Assembly (NCBI GenBank): GCA_038534195.1
Contig: JBCAXE010000009.1
Coordinates: 28,887-92,886 of the forward strand
DNA: 64,000 nucleotides
Reading direction: 5' to 3'
Source of the DNA: JAJFFW01 sp038534195
GTDB taxonomy: Bacteria; Pseudomonadota; Alphaproteobacteria; Caulobacterales; Parvularculaceae
Shown: in pieces, positions 22,234-30,395 of the stretch
How the letters are laid out: each line of letters starts with the position of its first letter
Numbering within the stretch: position 1 is the first letter of the stretch
Made by a program: the position numbers and the translations under genes
The notes under the pieces: model-generated
Database searches by the model: none
Seen by the model: the letters and a program-made list of their open reading frames with translations, nothing else
Told to the model about the DNA's origin: nothing

Positions 22234-24882
22234 TTAATTCAACATGGCGCCTTCGGGCGGCGCGTCCTGGCCGCTGAACTTGATATGGGCGCGACCGCCG
22301 GCGGGTCGGCCGTTGATGGTCAATCCGTTTGCATCAGCCGAAATATCAAGCGTTTCTCCGTCTGCGACATCCCCTGCCAGCACCAGCTCCGCCAACGGAT
22401 CCTGCAGCTTCTTCTGGATGACCCGCCTAAGGGGCCGTGCGCCATAGACCGGGTCAAACCCCGCATCGCCAAGCCAGGTGCGCGCCTTATCGTCAAGCTG
22501 CAAGGCGATCTTGCGATCTTGCAGCAAAGCGCTGAGGCGCGCGATCTGTATATCGACGATCGCATCCATATTGGCGCGGCTCAATCGATGGAACAGAATC
22601 ATTTCATCGAGCCGGTTCAGAAACTCCGGCCGAAAACGCGCCCGAACAGCGTCCATGACCAAAGGTCGGACGGCTTCTGAGTCTTGGCCCGCCGGCTGCG
22701 CAGCGAGATGCTCCGCACCAAGATTTGACGTCAGAATAATTAACGTGTTCTTGAAATCGACAGTCCTTCCCTGCCCGTCCGTAAGCCGCCCGTCATCCAG
22801 GACTTGCAACAGCACATTAAAGACATCCGGATGCGCCTTTTCGACTTCGTCGAACAGGATAACCTGATAGGGGCGCCGGCGAACTTTTTCGGTGAGGACG
22901 CCGCCCTCTTCGTAACCCACATAGCCGGGAGGCGCGCCGATCAGACGCGCAACGCTGTGTTTTTCCATGAATTCCGACATATCGATCCGGGCGATCGCCG
23001 TGTCGTCATCAAAAAGAAACTCCGCCAGCGCTTTTGTCAGTTCGGTCTTACCGACCCCAGTAGGTCCAAGGAACAAAAACGAACCCATCGGCCGGTTCGG
23101 GTCCTGCAGTCCCGCACGGGCGCGGCGCACAGCCGCCGAAACCGCTTCAACAGCTTCGCGCTGCCCAACAACGCGCGTACCCAAACTCTCCTCCATATGG
23201 AGAAGCTTTTCACGTTCGCCTTCGAGCATCTTATCCACCGGCACGCCTGTCCAGCGCGAGACGACGCCCGCCACATGTTCGGCGTCCACAACTTCCTGAA
23301 CCAACCCGCTCTGATCGCCGGCGCCTTCTGCGTCCGTCAGTTGTTTTTCAAGGTCGGGCAATTGGCCATATTTAATTTCTGACGCGCGCGCGAGATCGCC
23401 ACGGCGTTCAGCGTCCGCCAAAGCCTGACGCGCCTGATCGAGCGCTTCTTTCACTTTCGTCGCCGAGGCGAGACTGTCTTTCTCCGACCGCCATCGCGCG
23501 GTCAGCTCATTCGAGCGCTCTTCAAGATCGGCGAGCTCCACCTCAAGCGTCGACAGGCGATCCTTAGAAGCGGCGTCCTCTTCTTTCTTTAACGCTTCGC
23601 GTTCAATCTTCATCTGGATGATGCGCCGATCAAGCTCGTCGAGCTCCTCGGGCTTTGAATCGACGGCCATGCGCAGGCGCGAGGCCGCCTCGTCCACGAG
23701 GTCGATGGCCTTGTCCGGCAGGAAGCGGTCGGTGATGTAACGGTTCGAGAGAGTCGCGGCGGCGACAATCGCCGTATCGGAAATACGGATGCCGTGGTGC
23801 AACTCGTATTTTTCTTTCAGCCCGCGCAGGATCGAAACAGTGTCTTCCACGGTGGGCTCATTGATGAAAACGGCCTGAAAACGCCGCGCGAGCGCCGCGT
23901 CTTTTTCCACATATTTTCGATATTCATCGAGGGTCGTCGCGCCGACACAGTGTAGTTCGCCGCGCGCCAACGCCGGTTTCAACAGGTTTGACGCGTCCAT
24001 CGCGCCATCGGTCTTTCCGGCGCCGACCAATGTGTGCATTTCATCAATAAACAGAATAATTTCACCGTTCGCGCTTGTGACTTCCGTGAGCACCGCTTTC
24101 AGACGTTCTTCAAACTCGCCGCGATATTTTGCGCCCGCAATCAACGACCCCATGTCGAGCGCTAACAGCATTTTGTCACGCAGACTTTCCGGCACATCGC
24201 CATTGACGATGCGCAACGCCAGCCCTTCGGCGATCGCGGTTTTACCAACGCCCGGCTCACCGATCAGGACGGGATTATTTTTCGTTCGCCGGGAAAGCAC
24301 CTGCATCGCGCGGCGGATTTCTTCGTCGCGGCCAATGACCGGATCAAGCTTGCCGTCGCGCGCGGCTTCCGTGAGGTCGCGCGCATAGCGTTTCAGCGCG
24401 TCATAACCCTGTTCGGCGGATGCGGTGTCCGCTGTGCGTCCCTTGCGCAAATCGTTGATCGCTTCATTGAGCTTCGCCGCTGTGACGCCTGCGTCTTTCA
24501 GGGTTTTAGCGGTTCCCGCAGACGCCTCCACAGCCAGCGCCGTTAACAACCGCTCCGCAGTGACAAAATTGTCGCCGGCCTTTTTCGCAATCTCTTCGGC
24601 GCTCGCAAACACTTTCGCCATCGCCGGCGCCATGTAGAGTTGGCCGGCCGCCGCGCCTTCGACTTTGGGCAATTTCGCGAGCGCGTCCTCAGCGCCTTGA
24701 AGCGCTGCTTCCGGACGACCGCCGGCGGCGCGGATGAGGTTCGCGGCGAGGCCTTCTTCGTCGTCGAGGAGCGCCTTCAACAAATGCTCGGGCGTGAATT
24801 GTTGATGATTTTCGCGCACCGCGACGCCTTGCGCCGCTTGGATGAGACCGCGCGAGCGATCTGTGTATTTTTCCTGTTGCAT
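22234..24882 (-). CDS. clpB: ATP-dependent disaggregase ClpB
   Basis: The 882-residue Hsp100 disaggregase works with DnaK to rescue aggregated protein. The N-domain has FTPEHLLKALL near 29. Nucleotide domain 1 has Walker A GEPGVGKTA near 209 and an FIDEMHTLVGAG Walker B near 280. The long coiled-coil middle domain runs about 405-530. Nucleotide domain 2 has Walker A LGPTGVGKTELTKAL near 605, ILFDEVEKAH Walker B, and an MSEFMEKHSVARLIGAPPG segment. ATG 24882 gives the family N-terminus (MQQEKYTDRSR) and a 5' leader of about 65 bases from a heat-shock-type promoter at 24953-24981. The 66-residue gene at 22021 follows it. Confidence 0.97.
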   Translation of the reverse strand: MQQEKYTDRSRGLIQAAQGVAVRENHQQFTPEHLLKALLDDEEGLAANLIRAAGGRPEAALQGAEDALAKLPKVEGAAAGQLYMAPAMAKVFASAEEIAKKAGDNFVTAERLLTALAVEASAGTAKTLKDAGVTAAKLNEAINDLRKGRTADTASAEQGYDALKRYARDLTEAARDGKLDPVIGRDEEIRRAMQVLSRRTKNNPVLIGEPGVGKTAIAEGLALRIVNGDVPESLRDKMLLALDMGSLIAGAKYRGEFEERLKAVLTEVTSANGEIILFIDEMHTLVGAGKTDGAMDASNLLKPALARGELHCVGATTLDEYRKYVEKDAALARRFQAVFINEPTVEDTVSILRGLKEKYELHHGIRISDTAIVAAATLSNRYITDRFLPDKAIDLVDEAASRLRMAVDSKPEELDELDRRIIQMKIEREALKKEEDAASKDRLSTLEVELADLEERSNELTARWRSEKDSLASATKVKEALDQARQALADAERRGDLARASEIKYGQLPDLEKQLTDAEGAGDQSGLVQEVVDAEHVAGVVSRWTGVPVDKMLEGEREKLLHMEESLGTRVVGQREAVEAVSAAVRRARAGLQDPNRPMGSFLFLGPTGVGKTELTKALAEFLFDDDTAIARIDMSEFMEKHSVARLIGAPPGYVGYEEGGVLTEKVRRRPYQVILFDEVEKAHPDVFNVLLQVLDDGRLTDGQGRTVDFKNTLIILTSNLGAEHLAAQPAGQDSEAVRPLVMDAVRARFRPEFLNRLDEMILFHRLSRANMDAIVDIQIARLSALLQDRKIALQLDDKARTWLGDAGFDPVYGARPLRRVIQKKLQDPLAELVLAGDVADGETLDISADANGLTINGRPAGGRAHIKFSGQDAPPEGAMLN

Positions 24883-24952
24883 GTCCCGTGACCTTCCCAA
24901 AAGCGTCATGAAGAAGATGCGCCCCTGAAGCGGCGACGCGTCATTGCTTAGT

Positions 24953-24981
24953 AAATGGGGATCGGTCAGATATCCTGCAAG
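24953..24981 (-). promoter_or_regulatory. RpoH (sigma-32) heat-shock-type promoter of clpB
   Basis: On the minus strand, CTTGCAG at 24981-24975, a 14-base spacer and CCCCATTT at 24960-24953. The sigma-32 consensus is CTTGAAA, then 11-16 bases, then CCCCATnT. The -10 element is a full match and the -35 has two differences. It lies about 70 bases before the clpB ATG, exactly where a heat-shock promoter is expected. Confidence 0.7.
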
Positions 24982-24995
24982 GCGTAATCGCCATC

Positions 24996-25030
24996 AAAAA
25001 GGCCCGGCGACTGGGGGTCGCCGGGCCTTT
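24996..25030 (-). terminator. Intrinsic terminator after the EF-hand gene
   Basis: On the minus strand, GGCCCGGCGAC pairs with GTCGCCGGGCC (25001-25027) around a 5-base loop, followed by TTTTTG. It ends the EF-hand transcript and insulates the clpB promoter just downstream. Confidence 0.9.
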
Positions 25031-25049
25031 AACCAAAAAAGATCGGCGC

Positions 25050-25394
25050 TTATTCGCCGTCTGATTCTTTCTTCATCGCTTCTTCTTCCATCGCCGCTTT
25101 TTCTTTCATAGCGGCCTTTTCAGCCAGTTGCGCAGCGTAGGCGGCTTTGGCTTCGTCAAGCGTCACGGCGCCGTCATCGCCGCCCATTTCAACAAACGCC
25201 TGCTTTGCTTCAGCCATTTTGTAATCGAGATATTCAGCTTCCGTAACGGAGCCATCCGTATCCACATCGATTTTAGCAAATTTCGCTTCGAGCTTTGCTT
25301 CCCAGTCGCCAGCGCCCTCATGATGGCCGGCGACAGCAGCGGCTGCGCCAAATGCAGCGACGCCAAGGATAGCGGTTGTAAGTTTGATGTTCAT
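25050..25394 (-). CDS. Exported EF-hand domain protein
   Basis: The 114-residue protein has a signal peptide (residues 1-22, cleavage near AVAG). One canonical calcium-binding loop, DVDTDGSVTEAE, lies near residue 43, with Asp at positions 1, 3 and 5, Gly at 6 and Glu at 12. A second loop near 70 (GGDDGAVTLDE) lacks the first and third ligands and is probably weak. The C-terminal 28 residues are a charged Ala/Lys/Glu/Met-rich helix. It is likely a periplasmic or secreted calcium-binding protein; no partner is known. It has its own terminator, and a 10-bp inverted repeat lies about 95 bases upstream. Confidence 0.82.
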   Translation of the reverse strand: MNIKLTTAILGVAAFGAAAAVAGHHEGAGDWEAKLEAKFAKIDVDTDGSVTEAEYLDYKMAEAKQAFVEMGGDDGAVTLDEAKAAYAAQLAEKAAMKEKAAMEEEAMKKESDGE

Positions 25395-25488
25395 GGCAAT
25401 TACCTTTCTAAGTCCCTCAAAATAACGCTCGACGCACCCGCGTCGATCAACGCATCATTACGCCGGGTTGCGCAGCGCCATGCGTTAA

Positions 25489-25515
25489 GGATCGGTAAAA
25501 CACCGTTACCGATCC
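25489..25515. promoter_or_regulatory. Perfect 10-bp inverted repeat upstream of the EF-hand gene
   Basis: GGATCGGTAA (25489-25498) and TTACCGATCC (25506-25515) are exact inverted copies with 7 bases between. No T run follows on either strand, so it looks more like an operator than a terminator. It lies in the 169-base gap between the SDR stop (25564) and the EF-hand start (25394). Confidence 0.5.
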
Positions 25516-25563
25516 GTAAGCATCCAAAAAAGATCGACCTTACACAGATTTAGAGGTGATTCT

Positions 25564-26358
25564 TTAGAGACCGCTCGCGCCGATGAGCGTGCCGCCGTCA
25601 ATGACGATCCCCTGCCCAGTGGTCCATGCGCCTGCCGGGCATGCGAGAAATACAGCCGCTCCAGCGATATCGTCCGGCTCACCGAATCGGCGCAACGGCA
25701 ACTTTTTTGTGACCATGGCTTCTACTTTAGGGTCTTTCCAAAGCGCTTCAGCCATATAGGTCTTAACGACGCCCGGGCAGATGCAATTAGCTCGAATATT
25801 ATGGGGACCGTACTCAACGGCGAGGTTTCGCGCGAGCTGCAAGTCCGCCGCCTTTGAAATACCGTACACGCCTAAATCGGCGTTGCCAGCGAATGCAGCG
25901 ATTGAAGAAATTATAATGATCGCGCCGTCTTTGCGCTCTTTCATTTGCGGCAACACCATCTGAGAGAGCCAGTGAGAGGCTTTGACGTTGCACGTCATGA
26001 TCTTATCGAATTGCTCGTCTGATATGCCCGCAGACGGACCAAAATACGGATTGACCGCGGCGTTCGACACGAGAACATCAATCGCGCCAAAGGCTGCGTT
26101 CGCCCTATCGACGAGTTTCTGGAGATCTTCTTTGTGGGAGATATTGCACGACGCGGCCACCGCAGCCGCGCGGTCCTCGTGATCATTTATCGATTGGGCG
26201 ATTGCTTCGCAGGCCTCAAGGGATCGGCTTGAAACGACGACATTGGCGCCATGCTGCGCCATACGTCTGGCGATCGCTTCACCGATGCCCCGCGAGGCGC
26301 CGGTAATCACGGCCGTCTTGCCGGAGAGATCGAAAAGCGAGTCTGCGAAGCGTGTCAT
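25564..26358 (-). CDS. SDR family oxidoreductase
   Basis: The 264-residue classical short-chain dehydrogenase has TGASRGIGEAIA near residue 19, a degenerate SNAAVNP in place of NNAG near 94, the catalytic Ser in IISSIAAFAG near 147 and YGISK near 164. It ends WTTGQGIVIDGGTLI. SSRS after the second strand suggests NADP(H) use. It resembles DHRS4-like/3-oxoacyl reductase-type enzymes; the substrate is not known. The start is ATG 26358, two bases past the DUF4167 stop (TAA at 26364-26362); a TTG directly before it is also in frame. The two genes are therefore coupled. Confidence 0.88.
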   Translation of the reverse strand: MTRFADSLFDLSGKTAVITGASRGIGEAIARRMAQHGANVVVSSRSLEACEAIAQSINDHEDRAAAVAASCNISHKEDLQKLVDRANAAFGAIDVLVSNAAVNPYFGPSAGISDEQFDKIMTCNVKASHWLSQMVLPQMKERKDGAIIIISSIAAFAGNADLGVYGISKAADLQLARNLAVEYGPHNIRANCICPGVVKTYMAEALWKDPKVEAMVTKKLPLRRFGEPDDIAGAAVFLACPAGAWTTGQGIVIDGGTLIGASGL

Positions 26359-26361
26359 CAA

Positions 26362-26892
26362 TTAGGAAGCGACGACTTCTTCCGGCGTTTCAGGCGCGTC
26401 ATCGGCGTCTTTTTTCGCCGTTCTTTTAGCGCGTTTGCGGCGTGGTTTTTTCTCTTCGGTTCCTGCATCGCCGTCCTCACCCGCATCGGCCTTCACAGGC
26501 GCCTCTTCTTTCGCGGCGCCGTTCGACCGCTTCGGCGCTGACTGGGCGTCCGCTTCCGCGCTGGGCTGTTCAATCGAGGGTTGCTCGCCGTCGGCATCCA
26601 TAGTTTCTGAGGGCTGCGCCGGCGGCGCCGGCGGCTGCATGGATTTGATCAAGCGAAAATAATGCTCTGCGTGCTGCAGGTAATTCTCGGCGCGCACACG
26701 GTCGCCGGATGACGCGGCGTCCCGCGCCAGGCCCTGATATTTATCATAAATCTGATTGGCCGTGCCGCGGATGCGCACGTCAGGTCCATTCGAGTCCAAC
26801 GCTCTGTTCGGGTTAGCGCCGCCGCCTTGCCTGCGGCGTTGATTGCGGCCGCGCTTCATCGAGTTGTTCTGTCTGTTGTTAGGCTTGTTCAT
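26362..26892 (-). CDS. DUF4167 domain protein
   Basis: The 176-residue protein starts with an Asn/Arg/Gln-rich basic region, MKRGRNQRRRQGG near 12. The DUF4167 core follows: DVRIRGTANQIYDKYQGLARDA near residues 38-60 and GDRVRAENYLQHAEHYFR near 63-80. The rest is acidic/Lys-rich low complexity ending in a Lys/Arg-rich patch (KKPRRKRAKRTAKK). This family is restricted to alphaproteobacteria and often sits by prmC and clpB, as here. The basic ends suggest nucleic-acid or ribosome contact, but no function is established. The 249-base gap in front holds a 17-bp inverted repeat. Confidence 0.87.
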   Translation of the reverse strand: MNKPNNRQNNSMKRGRNQRRRQGGGANPNRALDSNGPDVRIRGTANQIYDKYQGLARDAASSGDRVRAENYLQHAEHYFRLIKSMQPPAPPAQPSETMDADGEQPSIEQPSAEADAQSAPKRSNGAAKEEAPVKADAGEDGDAGTEEKKPRRKRAKRTAKKDADDAPETPEEVVAS

Positions 26893-27014
26893 CCCCGAAC
26901 CAATCTTCTTTGCTGTTCAAAATCAAGGTCATCATCCGCATGCTTGTTCTTCGCGTCTGATGGATTTTCCGCACCCTTTTTGCGCCCCACGCTCCAGCTT
27001 TTTCGTTCTGTTAA

Positions 27015-27031
27015 CGCAACGATACGTTGCG
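27015..27031. promoter_or_regulatory. 17-bp perfect inverted repeat in the prmC/DUF4167 gap
   Basis: CGCAACG-ATA-CGTTGCG, preceded by GTTAAC. It lies about 125 bases upstream of the DUF4167 start and 110 bases after the prmC stop. The shape is that of a small dimeric-repressor operator; no T run follows, so it is not a terminator. The rest of the gap shows nothing I can name. Confidence 0.4.
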
Positions 27032-27141
27032 CCTGGAAACGAAACCTGATGGGTGGACCGGCCCAGCGCTCATCAATTGGCGCTGCCTTGCCTTGAGGAA
27101 AGAATAGCGATCTTGAGCGGCATTTCAACCGTTTTGTGCAA

Positions 27142-28017
27142 TTAACCGTCGCGGCGCTCAATAATGAGGGCGCGTGGAACGCCAGAGAGGTCGGCCCGCG
27201 TGGCGCAATGAGCGTCAGGGAAAGACGCCTGCGCCAGCGCCATGACGCGATTGGCCTGACCAGCCCCCAGTTCAAGAATCATTAACCCAGTCTTTGAGAG
27301 ATGCGACGGCGCTGCTTGAAGAATAACGCGATAAGCGTCGAGGCCGTCTTCCCCGGCGAACAATGCGCCCGGGTCCTCATAATCCTTTACCTCAGTCGGC
27401 AATGACGACCGATCCCTCTCACTGATATAGGGCGGATTTGAGATAATTAAATCGAACGTTGCGCTCACCGGCGCGAACCAGTCGCCGATCAACAAAGGCA
27501 ACCGATCCTCTACACCATGAGCGCGGGCGTTCGCGCGGGTCGCCTCTATCGCCGCTGGATTGAGATCAACGCCGACGCCGACCGCAAAGGGAAAGTGCTT
27601 CAACAAGGATATCAACAAACAGCCCGAACCGACCCCGAGTTCAAGAATGCGGATGGGCGCCTCATGGCCCCGCGCCTCACGCGCAGCGTCTATCAGGGTT
27701 TCGCTATCGGGCCGCGGCGTCAGGACGCCAGGCCTCAACGCGAATGTGAGGCCATAAAATTCCTTGCGCCCCAGAATTTGAGCGATCGGTTCGCCGGCTG
27801 CCCGGCGCACCGCCATGGCGTCGAGCCGCGCTCCTTCTTCGGATGAAAGAGGTCTTGGGCCTTCAACAATAAGGCCCGCCTCATCGACGCCGAGGGCCGT
27901 CATGGCGAGAAAGCGCGCGTCAAGCATTGCCGTCGTTGAATTCGGGAACGCCGTCGCGAGCCGCCGCACCGCTTGTTCAACGGTCAACGCATTGCTTCTA
28001 TCGCCGGTCGCAATCAT
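27142..28017 (-). CDS. prmC: Peptide chain release factor N5-glutamine methyltransferase PrmC
   Basis: The 291-residue SAM-dependent enzyme methylates the Gln of the GGQ motif in release factors RF1 and RF2, raising termination efficiency. An N-terminal helical domain (1-80) is followed by the methyltransferase fold with ILELGVGSGCLLISLL near 125 and the glutamine-binding signature DLIISNPPYIS near 192. ATG 28017 is preferred over the frame start at 28062, which runs into prfA. It lies 7 bases after the stop of its substrate gene prfA, the classic arrangement. Confidence 0.95.
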   Translation of the reverse strand: MIATGDRSNALTVEQAVRRLATAFPNSTTAMLDARFLAMTALGVDEAGLIVEGPRPLSSEEGARLDAMAVRRAAGEPIAQILGRKEFYGLTFALRPGVLTPRPDSETLIDAAREARGHEAPIRILELGVGSGCLLISLLKHFPFAVGVGVDLNPAAIEATRANARAHGVEDRLPLLIGDWFAPVSATFDLIISNPPYISERDRSSLPTEVKDYEDPGALFAGEDGLDAYRVILQAAPSHLSKTGLMILELGAGQANRVMALAQASFPDAHCATRADLSGVPRALIIERRDG

Positions 28018-28024
28018 TCCACCA

Positions 28025-29098
28025 CTAAGCGTCAGACTGCATCGCCGCCAATCGATCAGCACGGTCTTGCGTAATCAGCGCGTCAACGACTTCGCCGAGC
28101 CCATCGCCCGCGATAATCTCGTCAAGCTTGTAAAGCGTCAAATTGATACGGTGATCCGACACCCGGCTTTGCGGGAAATTATACGTCCGTATACGTTCGG
28201 ACCGGTCTCCAGAGCCGACCATGCCCTTGCGGGCCTCGGCGCGTTCGGCGTCGGCGCGCGCGCGTTCCGCCTCATAGAGCCGCGCGCGGAGCACCTTCAT
28301 GGCTTTGGCGCGGTTTTTATGTTGAGATTTCTCATCCTGCTGGCTCACCACGATCCCGGTGGGAATGTGCGTAATCCGCACAGCGGAGTCTGTGGTGTTC
28401 ACCGACTGGCCGCCGGGACCCGAGGCACGGAAAACGTCAACCCGCAAATCACTTTCGTTGACTTCGATATCAACTTCTTCCGGCTCCGGCAGAACAGCGA
28501 CGGTCGCCGCAGACGTGTGCACGCGGCCCTGGGTCTCGGTTTCCGGAACGCGCTGGACGCGATGAACGCCGCTCTCGAACTTCATCATGGCGTAGACGCC
28601 ATGGCCGGAGACGTTCGCCTGGATCTCCTTGTAGCCGCCGACTTCCGCCTCCGATTGCGAGAGCACTTCCACTTTCCAGCCGTTTAACTGAGCGAACCGC
28701 TGGTACATGCGAAACAGATCGCCGGCGAACAACGCCGCTTCATCGCCGCCTGTGCCGGCCCGCACTTCGAGGATAACGCTTGAGTCGTCCGCTTTGTCCT
28801 TGGGCAGCAACATGAATTGGAGCGCCTGCTCAAGAACAGGCTCGCTTTCTTTCAGCGTCGCAAGTTCATCACGCGCCATCTCCGCCATGTCCGGGTCGTC
28901 GCTTTCGGCGAGTTCGGCTAACTCCACCAATTGTTTGCGCGTATCTGTTAACTCGCGCGCTTTCTCGACGACCGGCTTCAGCTCTCCATGCTCTTTGGAG
29001 AGACGGATGATCTCATCGGAGTCGGTCACTGACGACATCGCATGCTCAATCGCTTCGAATTTTTCGATCAGAGCGTTGAGTTTCTCCTGCGGGATCAT
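28025..29098 (-). CDS. prfA: Peptide chain release factor 1
   Basis: The 357-residue RF1 reads UAA and UAG and releases the peptide. The stop-codon-reading tripeptide region is VPETETQGRVHTSA near 185, and the catalytic loop FRASGPGGQSVNTTDSA near 225 has the GGQ that PrmC methylates. The N-terminal coiled-coil domain (1-100) and a C-terminal Arg/Ala-rich helix are normal. It is downstream of ispG, from which it is separated by a strong terminator, so it probably has its own promoter or depends on read-through. prmC follows at once. Confidence 0.97.
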   Translation of the reverse strand: MIPQEKLNALIEKFEAIEHAMSSVTDSDEIIRLSKEHGELKPVVEKARELTDTRKQLVELAELAESDDPDMAEMARDELATLKESEPVLEQALQFMLLPKDKADDSSVILEVRAGTGGDEAALFAGDLFRMYQRFAQLNGWKVEVLSQSEAEVGGYKEIQANVSGHGVYAMMKFESGVHRVQRVPETETQGRVHTSAATVAVLPEPEEVDIEVNESDLRVDVFRASGPGGQSVNTTDSAVRITHIPTGIVVSQQDEKSQHKNRAKAMKVLRARLYEAERARADAERAEARKGMVGSGDRSERIRTYNFPQSRVSDHRINLTLYKLDEIIAGDGLGEVVDALITQDRADRLAAMQSDA

Positions 29099-29113
29099 AA
29101 GCTTCTTTCAAAT

Positions 29114-29144
29114 AAAAAACGCGCGGGATATGGCCCGCGCGTTT
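29114..29144 (-). terminator. Intrinsic terminator after ispG
   Basis: On the minus strand, AAACGCGCGGG pairs with CCCGCGCGTTT around a 6-base loop (stem 29117-29144) and runs into TTTTTT-ATTTG. It lies between the ispG stop (29163) and the prfA start (29098). Confidence 0.88.
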
Positions 29145-29162
29145 ATATAACAAAATGCGTCG

Positions 29163-30293
29163 CTATTCTGCGGCGACAGCTTCCGCAGCTTCACGCGCCT
29201 GGATTTCTTCGGCGCGCTTTTCAACGAGACCGACAAGGTGGTCGACAAGCTCTGAATTGTCGATCCGGTGATCCACATCGCCGTCAAGGTAGATCATGCC
29301 GTGTTCTTTCCCTGCGCCGCCGCCGGTGAAACCGATATCGGTTTCGCGCGCTTCGCCCGGACCGTTCACCACGCATCCGATAACGGACAATGTCATGGGA
29401 GTCGTAATATGCGCAAGGCGCTGCTCCAGCGTCTCAACGGTTTTGATGACGTCGAACCCCTGCCGCGCGCAGGATGGGCACGAAATCACGTTCACGCCGC
29501 GATGCCTCAGATTCAGCGACTTGAGAATGTCAAAACCGGCCTTCACTTCTTCAACCGGGTCGGCAGACAGCGAAACGCGGATCGTGTCGCCAATGCCCGC
29601 CCACAACATAGAGCCCAACCCGATCGCCGACTTGATTGAGCCGATGCGCAATCCGCCAGCTTCGGTCACGCCGAGATGAAGCGGACAGTCAATCGCTTCA
29701 GCGAGCGCATGATAGGCGGCGACTGTCAAAAAGACGTCGGATGCTTTCACCGAAATTTTGAACTCGTGAAAATCATTGTCCTGAAGAATTCTCGCATGGT
29801 CGAGACCGCTTTCGACCATCGCTTCCGGGCAAGGCTCGCCATATTTCTCAAGAAGGTCTTTTTCCAGCGAGCCGCCGTTAACGCCGATGCGCATGGAGCA
29901 GCCATTGTCTTTCGCTGCTTTGATGACCTCGCGCACGCGCTCTTCAGAACCGATATTGCCGGGATTGATCCGCAGGCAGGCCGCGCCAGCCTCCGCCGCT
30001 TCGATGCCGCGCTTATAGTGGAAGTGGATATCGGCGACGATCGGCACAGGGGAATTCTTGCAGATTTCCTTCATCGCCGCTGTGGAGTCCGTATCCGGAC
30101 AGGAGACGCGGACGATATCCGCCCCGGCTTCCGCGATTTCATTGATTTGCCGGAGGGTGGCCTGGGCGTCGCTGGTTAGCGTGTTCGTCATGGACTGCAC
30201 GGCGATCGGCGCGTCGCCGCCCACAGGCACGTCGCCAACCATAATCTGACGGCATTTTCTGCGTTCGATATCACGCCACGGGCGAACTGACAT
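29163..30293 (-). CDS. ispG: 4-hydroxy-3-methylbut-2-en-1-yl diphosphate synthase
   Basis: The 376-residue iron-sulfur enzyme of the MEP pathway reductively converts methylerythritol cyclodiphosphate to HMBPP. The N-terminal TIM barrel shows APIAVQSMTNTLTSD near 25 and INPGNIGSEERV near 105. The C-terminal cluster domain has NVISCPSCARQGFDV near 265 and IGCVVNGPGEARE near 305, giving the three Cys ligands of the 4Fe-4S cluster. ATG 30293 is chosen over the frame start at 30317. Length and motifs are those of the two-domain bacterial type. It follows the HTH/TonB gene on the same strand after a 102-base gap. Confidence 0.96.
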   Translation of the reverse strand: MSVRPWRDIERRKCRQIMVGDVPVGGDAPIAVQSMTNTLTSDAQATLRQINEIAEAGADIVRVSCPDTDSTAAMKEICKNSPVPIVADIHFHYKRGIEAAEAGAACLRINPGNIGSEERVREVIKAAKDNGCSMRIGVNGGSLEKDLLEKYGEPCPEAMVESGLDHARILQDNDFHEFKISVKASDVFLTVAAYHALAEAIDCPLHLGVTEAGGLRIGSIKSAIGLGSMLWAGIGDTIRVSLSADPVEEVKAGFDILKSLNLRHRGVNVISCPSCARQGFDVIKTVETLEQRLAHITTPMTLSVIGCVVNGPGEARETDIGFTGGGAGKEHGMIYLDGDVDHRIDNSELVDHLVGLVEKRAEEIQAREAAEAVAAE

Positions 30294-30395
30294 GGATAGG
30301 CCTCTCGTTACCTGCAACTTGGGTTCAAGTTTACCGCAACGGCTTATATGTCAAGTCCCGGTCGCCCTAAAGCGGCTAATTGAGTTTCGCCCGGA

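Noticed and set aside
26889..27275. Minus-strand frame in the gap between prmC and DUF4167
   Set aside because: It overlaps the end of prmC in another frame, has no ribosome site and has an Arg/Trp-rich composition.
27815..28687. 290-residue plus-strand frame over prfA and prmC
   Set aside because: Antisense to two certain genes; no recognisable domain or ribosome site.
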